From assembly GCA_945918815.1 (NCBI GenBank), contig CAMEIU010000099.1, positions 1 to 8,013 of the forward strand: a DNA stretch of 8,013 nt, given 5' to 3'. The stretch is from an uncultured Clostridia bacterium. GTDB lineage: Bacteria; Bacillota; Clostridia; Oscillospirales; Oscillospiraceae. Below are positions 5,914-8,013 of the stretch, piece after piece (the stretch's first letter is position 1; each line of letters opens with the position of its first letter). The translations under genes were made by a program, and so were the position numbers. The notes under the pieces were generated by a model, which did no database searches, was not told where the DNA came from, and worked only from the letters and a program-made list of their open reading frames with translations.

Positions 5914-6146
5914 AGCGCGGAAAAATGGAATTTTGGGGGCAATGTACAGTGGACAATGAAGGTATTTTCCTTCGGAAAATGATTGAAATATGCCCGTTTT
6001 CAGGTACTCCGTAGGGGCGACCCTTGCGGTCGCCCCTACGGCGCTGCTCGGTCATGCTTCAATCAATTTTAATCGTCCCGAAGGGACACCTTCATTGTCC
6101 ATTGTACATTGTCAATTCATCTAGACAAATCCCAATTTTCCGCGCT
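5914..6146. repeat. Nested palindromic element with cloverleaf-like fold (element B)
   Basis: This non-coding block between csoR and the ATPase promoter is almost wholly self-complementary. The outer arms 5914-5933 and 6127-6146 match at 18 of 20 bases when inverted. The inner arms 5940-5963 and 6088-6111 pair over 24 positions with one G-T. Inside, three stems follow one another: ATTTTCC-TTC-GGAAAAT (5964-5980); a long arm from GATTGAA (5981-5987) with TTCAATC (6058-6064), capped by the GTAGGGGCG hairpin; and GTCCC-GAA-GGGAC (6075-6087). The right arm includes heptads ATTGTNN at 6094-6114. There is no open frame or transposase. It is likely a MITE-like or REP-like mobile repeat; a structured RNA, or a terminator role for csoR, is possible. 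Confidence 0.75.
6009..6041. repeat. GTAGGGGCG hairpin repeat, copy 2 (core of element B)
   Basis: A 14-bp perfect stem, CCGTAGGGGCGACC (6009-6022) with GGTCGCCCCTACGG (6028-6041), and the loop CTTGC. The first nine bases of its core stem (6011-6019) are identical to the copy at 1609-1617, while the inner stem and loop differ by compensated changes, as expected if the hairpin itself is conserved. Confidence 0.82.
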
Positions 6147-6153
6147 TTTTCAT

Positions 6154-6429
6154 TCAATTCATATTCGCGAACCGCTCCACGGCTTTGGTGAAGCTGGCGA
6201 TGGTCTGGTCGGCGTCGCCGTGTTCGATGCCGTCCCGGACGCAGTGCTTGATGTGGCCTTCCAGCACCACCTGACCGGCCTTGTGCAGAGCGGACTTGGC
6301 GGCGTTGATCTGGGCCAGGATGTCCTCGCAGGGAATATCCTCATCGATCATCCGGTCGATGGCCTGGACCTGCCCGATGATCTTTTTCAGCCGCCGGTGC
6401 AGATTCTCCGAATCCATACATTGCTTCAT
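6154..6429 (-). CDS. csoR: CsoR-family copper-sensing transcriptional repressor
   Basis: A 91-residue all-helical repressor of the CsoR/RcnR (DUF156) family, which releases DNA when it binds metal. The Cu(I) ligand set of CsoR is present: Cys34 in DIPCEDIL, and His59 with Cys63 in GHIKHC. This x-C-H-C pattern separates it from the sulfur sensor CstR, which lacks the His, and from RcnR, which uses an N-terminal His. The family core RRLKKIIGQVQAIDRMI is at residues 12-28. The ATG at 6429 has a strong AGGAGG (6437-6442) seven bases away; a second Met at codon 5 is less well placed. Its likely target is the pair of palindromes before the ATPase gene on the same strand. Element B separates the two genes. 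Confidence 0.93.
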   Translation of the reverse strand: MKQCMDSENLHRRLKKIIGQVQAIDRMIDEDIPCEDILAQINAAKSALHKAGQVVLEGHIKHCVRDGIEHGDADQTIASFTKAVERFANMN

Positions 6430-6458
6430 AAAGCCGCCTCCTATTGGAATATGGTCCT

Positions 6459-6487
6459 ATTATCCGTTGGTTTTTTCCGTTTGTCAA
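6459..6487 (-). promoter_or_regulatory. Sigma-A promoter of csoR
   Basis: On the minus strand TTGACA (6482-6487), a 17-base spacer and GATAAT (6459-6464). No TACCCC/GGGGTA palindrome like those before the ATPase gene is seen here, so csoR may be expressed constitutively. Confidence 0.8.
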
Positions 6488-6501
6488 GGCCGGAAAAGGG
6501 G

Positions 6502-6530
6502 TGGAATCCCATGGTATGCTGTGCTATACT
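6502..6530 (+). promoter_or_regulatory. Extended -10 promoter of the zinc-ribbon/DUF2007 gene
   Basis: TATACT at 6525-6530 is preceded by TGC, the extended -10 pattern, with a poor -35 (TGGAAT, 6502-6507) 17 bases upstream. It is divergent from the csoR promoter, 14 bases away. The predicted leader is about 15 nt. Confidence 0.6.
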
Positions 6531-6551
6531 GGAATCAGGGAGGCGGTGAAT

Positions 6552-6866
6552 ATGTTGTTTTATTGTCCCAATTGTCAGACGCTGCAGCGGCAGGACCGGT
6601 GTTCCGCCTGCGGCAAGCGGAACCTGCTGGCCCCAAAGCGCGAGGACGTCTGTTTTCTCGACGAGACGGAGGCCCTCTGGGCCGGTATGCTGGAGGACGT
6701 GCTGCGGCAGGCCGGGATTCCATATCTGACCAAATCGTGGCTGGGCGCGGGCATGACCTCCCGCCTGGGTATCGGACTGGAGCGGATTCGCTTCTATGTG
6801 CCCTTTGAACGGCTGCAGGAGGCCCGGGATCTGGCCGACAGCCTGTTCCATTTGCCGGAGGAGTAG
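6552..6866 (+). CDS. Small zinc-ribbon protein with DUF2007-like domain
   Basis: A 104-residue soluble protein. The N-terminus carries two CxxC pairs (C5/C8 and C17/C20), forming a short zinc ribbon. The rest (about residues 40-98), with EDVLRQAGIPYL and a VPFERLQEARDLADSL helix, resembles the DUF2007 domain, sometimes called a putative signal-transducing domain, whose role is unknown. The frame is open upstream to 6444, but that start lies in the csoR promoter region. ATG 6552 has GGAGG (6539-6543) eight bases upstream and follows an extended -10 promoter. Only a weak A/T-rich hairpin (6878-6894) follows the stop, so it may be partly co-transcribed with the next gene. The domain match is from memory of the motif and is moderate. 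Confidence 0.78.
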   Translation: MLFYCPNCQTLQRQDRCSACGKRNLLAPKREDVCFLDETEALWAGMLEDVLRQAGIPYLTKSWLGAGMTSRLGIGLERIRFYVPFERLQEARDLADSLFHLPEE

Positions 6867-6895
6867 AAATATCTGGAGAAAATGGGAGATTTTCA

Positions 6896-6924
6896 TTGAC
6901 TTTCCAGAATTTATCGCCTATAAT
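6896..6924 (+). promoter_or_regulatory. Sigma-A promoter of the double zinc-ribbon gene
   Basis: TTGACT (6896-6901), exactly 17 bases, then a perfect TATAAT (6919-6924). The predicted start near 6931 gives a leader of about 36 nt before the ATG at 6967. Confidence 0.88.
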
Positions 6925-6966
6925 TATACAATACCTGGGAAACAGGGAAGAGAAAAGAGGTACACA

Positions 6967-7251
6967 ATGTATATCGACAAAACTTTAGTTTGCAAAGAGT
7001 GCGGTCAGGAGTTCGTCTTTACCGCCGGTGAGCAGGAATTCTACGCCGAACGCGGTTTCGAAAACGAGCCCCAGCGCTGCAGAGCCTGCCGTGCTGCCCG
7101 CAAGGGCGCCAGCGCCCGTCCTGAGCGCACCATGTACGATGCGGTTTGCTCCGAATGCGGCAAGCCCTGCAAGGTCCCCTTCCAGCCGAGCGGCGACCGC
7201 CCCATCTATTGCAGCGAGTGCTTTGCAAACAGAGGGAATCGCTCCAGATAA
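6967..7251 (+). CDS. Zinc-ribbon domain-containing small protein
   Basis: A 94-residue basic protein with eight cysteines in four CxxC pairs: C9/C12 with C38/C41, and C61/C64 with C82/C85. They form two zinc ribbons. The second half, with CSECGKPCKVPFQPSGDRPIYC, matches the small clostridial proteins called probable zinc-ribbon domain or CxxC-x17-CxxC proteins; function is unknown, perhaps nucleic-acid binding. The ATG at 6967 has AGAGG (6956-6960) six bases upstream. It has its own strong promoter and a strong terminator right after it, so it is a single-gene unit likely to be well expressed. Further in-frame sequence upstream overlaps the previous gene and is rejected as coding. Confidence 0.88.
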   Translation: MYIDKTLVCKECGQEFVFTAGEQEFYAERGFENEPQRCRACRAARKGASARPERTMYDAVCSECGKPCKVPFQPSGDRPIYCSECFANRGNRSR

Positions 7252-7266
7252 ATCTTCTTTGCGGCT

Positions 7267-7303
7267 AAAAAACGCGCGCGCTTTTGTAAGCGTGCGCGTT
7301 TTT
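7267..7303. terminator. Rho-independent terminator after the zinc-ribbon gene
   Basis: The stem CGCGCGCGC (7273-7281) pairs with GCGTGCGCG (7290-7298; one G-U), with an 8-base loop and a T-run to 7303. An A-run precedes the stem, so it could work in both directions. It sits 16 bases past the stop codon. Confidence 0.93.
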
Positions 7304-7307
7304 CTGT

Positions 7308-7336
7308 GCATATCTGCCCGGACCTGTCCCATAGAC
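7308..7336 (+). promoter_or_regulatory. Possible sigma-G (forespore) promoter of pdaA
   Basis: GCATA (7308-7312) fits the sigma-G -35 pattern. After 17 bases, CATAGAC (7330-7336) fits the first four bases of the -10 pattern CATWHTA but not the rest. The position suits a short leader to the ATG at 7355. In Bacillus, pdaA is under sigma-G, which prompted the search. The match is weak and could be chance; no sigma-A promoter is seen in this gap. Confidence 0.3.
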
Positions 7337-7354
7337 TGATACCGGGGTGATGTT

Positions 7355-8013
7355 ATGGCGTTTTTGAAACGGAATGCCCGGATTCTGGTCTGCTTCGGGC
7401 TGCTGTTGGGAGCCTGTCTGACGGTGGCGGCGGCCTTCGCCGGGGACATGGTCGTGGCCGCCGGAAACTGGGGCCTCAGCTTTCAGACCGAGGGGCAGCC
7501 GCCAGTGGGCAACACCAGCCAGACGGCCCTGGCCCAGTATGACGCGGCCTACCTGGGAAATACCAAGGAGCAGGTGCTGTACCTGACCTTTGACGCGGGC
7601 TATGAGAACGGCTGCACGGCGCAGATTCTCGACGTCCTGAAAGCCCATCAGGTTCCGGCGGCGTTCTTCCTGGTGGGGAACTATCTGGACCGGAACCCGG
7701 AGCTGGTCCAACGGATGGTGGACGAGGGCCACATTGTAGGCAACCACACCTGGCACCACTATGACATGTCCAAAATCGCGGACCGGGACACCTTCACCCA
7801 GGAGCTGACCATGGTGGAGGAAAAGTTCCGGGAGATCACCGGCCGGGAGATGCAGAAATACTACCGGCCGCCCCAGGGCATCTACAGCGAGGACAATCTG
7901 AAAATGGCCCAGGAATTGGGGTACAAAACCGTGTTCTGGAGCCTGGCCTATGTGGACTGGAACAACGACAGCCAGCCCACGCCGGAGCAGGCCTTCTCCA
8001 AGCTGATCCCCCG
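7355..8013 (+). CDS. pdaA: PdaA-type polysaccharide (muramic delta-lactam) deacetylase, N-terminal part
   Basis: The first 219 codons are present and the gene runs off the window. PdaA removes the acetyl group from N-acetylmuramic acid, the step leading to the muramic delta-lactam of spore cortex. A hydrophobic signal or anchor segment (about residues 10-30) places it outside the membrane. The NodB-type domain starts near residue 75. It shows TFDAGYENG (78-86, with D80 as the general base), GNHTWHH (129-135, with H131 and H135 as metal ligands), RPPQGIYSE (171-179) and TVFWSLAYVDW (192-202). These match PdaA better than general chitin deacetylases, which carry TFDDG. The ATG at 7355 has GGGGTGAT (7344-7351) just upstream. 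It implies a spore-forming host. Confidence 0.9.
   Translation, partial: MAFLKRNARILVCFGLLLGACLTVAAAFAGDMVVAAGNWGLSFQTEGQPPVGNTSQTALAQYDAAYLGNTKEQVLYLTFDAGYENGCTAQILDVLKAHQVPAAFFLVGNYLDRNPELVQRMVDEGHIVGNHTWHHYDMSKIADRDTFTQELTMVEEKFREITGREMQKYYRPPQGIYSEDNLKMAQELGYKTVFWSLAYVDWNNDSQPTPEQAFSKLIP

Noticed and set aside
6094..6114. ATTGTNN heptads as a CRISPR or iteron array
   Set aside because: There are only three units, with no spacers of constant length and no cas or replication gene nearby. They lie inside the arm of element B.
5914..6146. A functional small RNA or riboswitch between csoR and the ATPase gene
   Set aside because: The fold is striking, but no known riboswitch class fits, and the repeated core shared with 1609-1635 points to a mobile repeat. 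It is kept as a repeat, not an RNA gene.
1..8013. Prophage, integrative element or anti-phage island
   Set aside because: There is no integrase, transposase, phage structural or defence-type gene. A tRNA pair is present, but no direct repeat of a tRNA 3' end was seen to suggest an attachment site.

Overview
The window looks like a chromosomal segment of a GC-rich, spore-forming, anaerobic Firmicute. A gut Oscillospiraceae-type Clostridium (the Flavonifractor/Oscillibacter kind of genome) is the best guess. The reasons are strong AGGAGG-type ribosome sites, TTGACA/TATAAT promoters with 17-bp spacers, a PdaA-type spore-cortex deacetylase, DUF2148 and CmpB-like proteins typical of anaerobic Firmicutes, and palindromic intergenic repeats with a GTAGGGGCG core. 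The taxonomic guess is inference; no rRNA or other marker gene is present.

Layout. (1) 1-1216, plus strand: the 3' part of a tRNA methylthiotransferase gene (mtaB) followed one base later by a ComB-family phosphatase gene. (2) 1217-1737: a bidirectional terminator, an abutting tRNA-Met/tRNA-Glu pair on the minus strand with a consensus promoter, and an inverted-repeat element around a GTAGGGGCG hairpin. (3) 1738-2154, plus: a small four-helix membrane protein (CmpB family), converging on (4) 2151-3909, minus: a DUF2148 iron-sulfur-type protein and an M20 metallopeptidase, probably one operon. (5) 3980-6487, minus: a metal-efflux module with a CsoR repressor and a P1B-type ATPase, whose promoter carries two operator-like palindromes. 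A 233-bp nested palindromic element sits between the two genes. (6) 6502-7303, plus: two small cysteine-rich zinc-ribbon proteins, each with its own promoter, ending at a strong terminator. (7) 7355-8013, plus: the first 219 codons of pdaA, cut by the window end.

The metal module is the best-understood unit. CsoR (Cys34, His59, Cys63) should sense Cu(I) and release the ATPase promoter. However, the ATPase lacks an N-terminal metal-binding domain and has a last-helix motif (HNAGS) that matches neither the usual copper nor the usual zinc pumps, so its substrate is open. I saw no CRISPR array, transposase, phage gene or clearly new multi-gene system. The most unusual structure is the non-coding cloverleaf-like repeat at 5914-6146.
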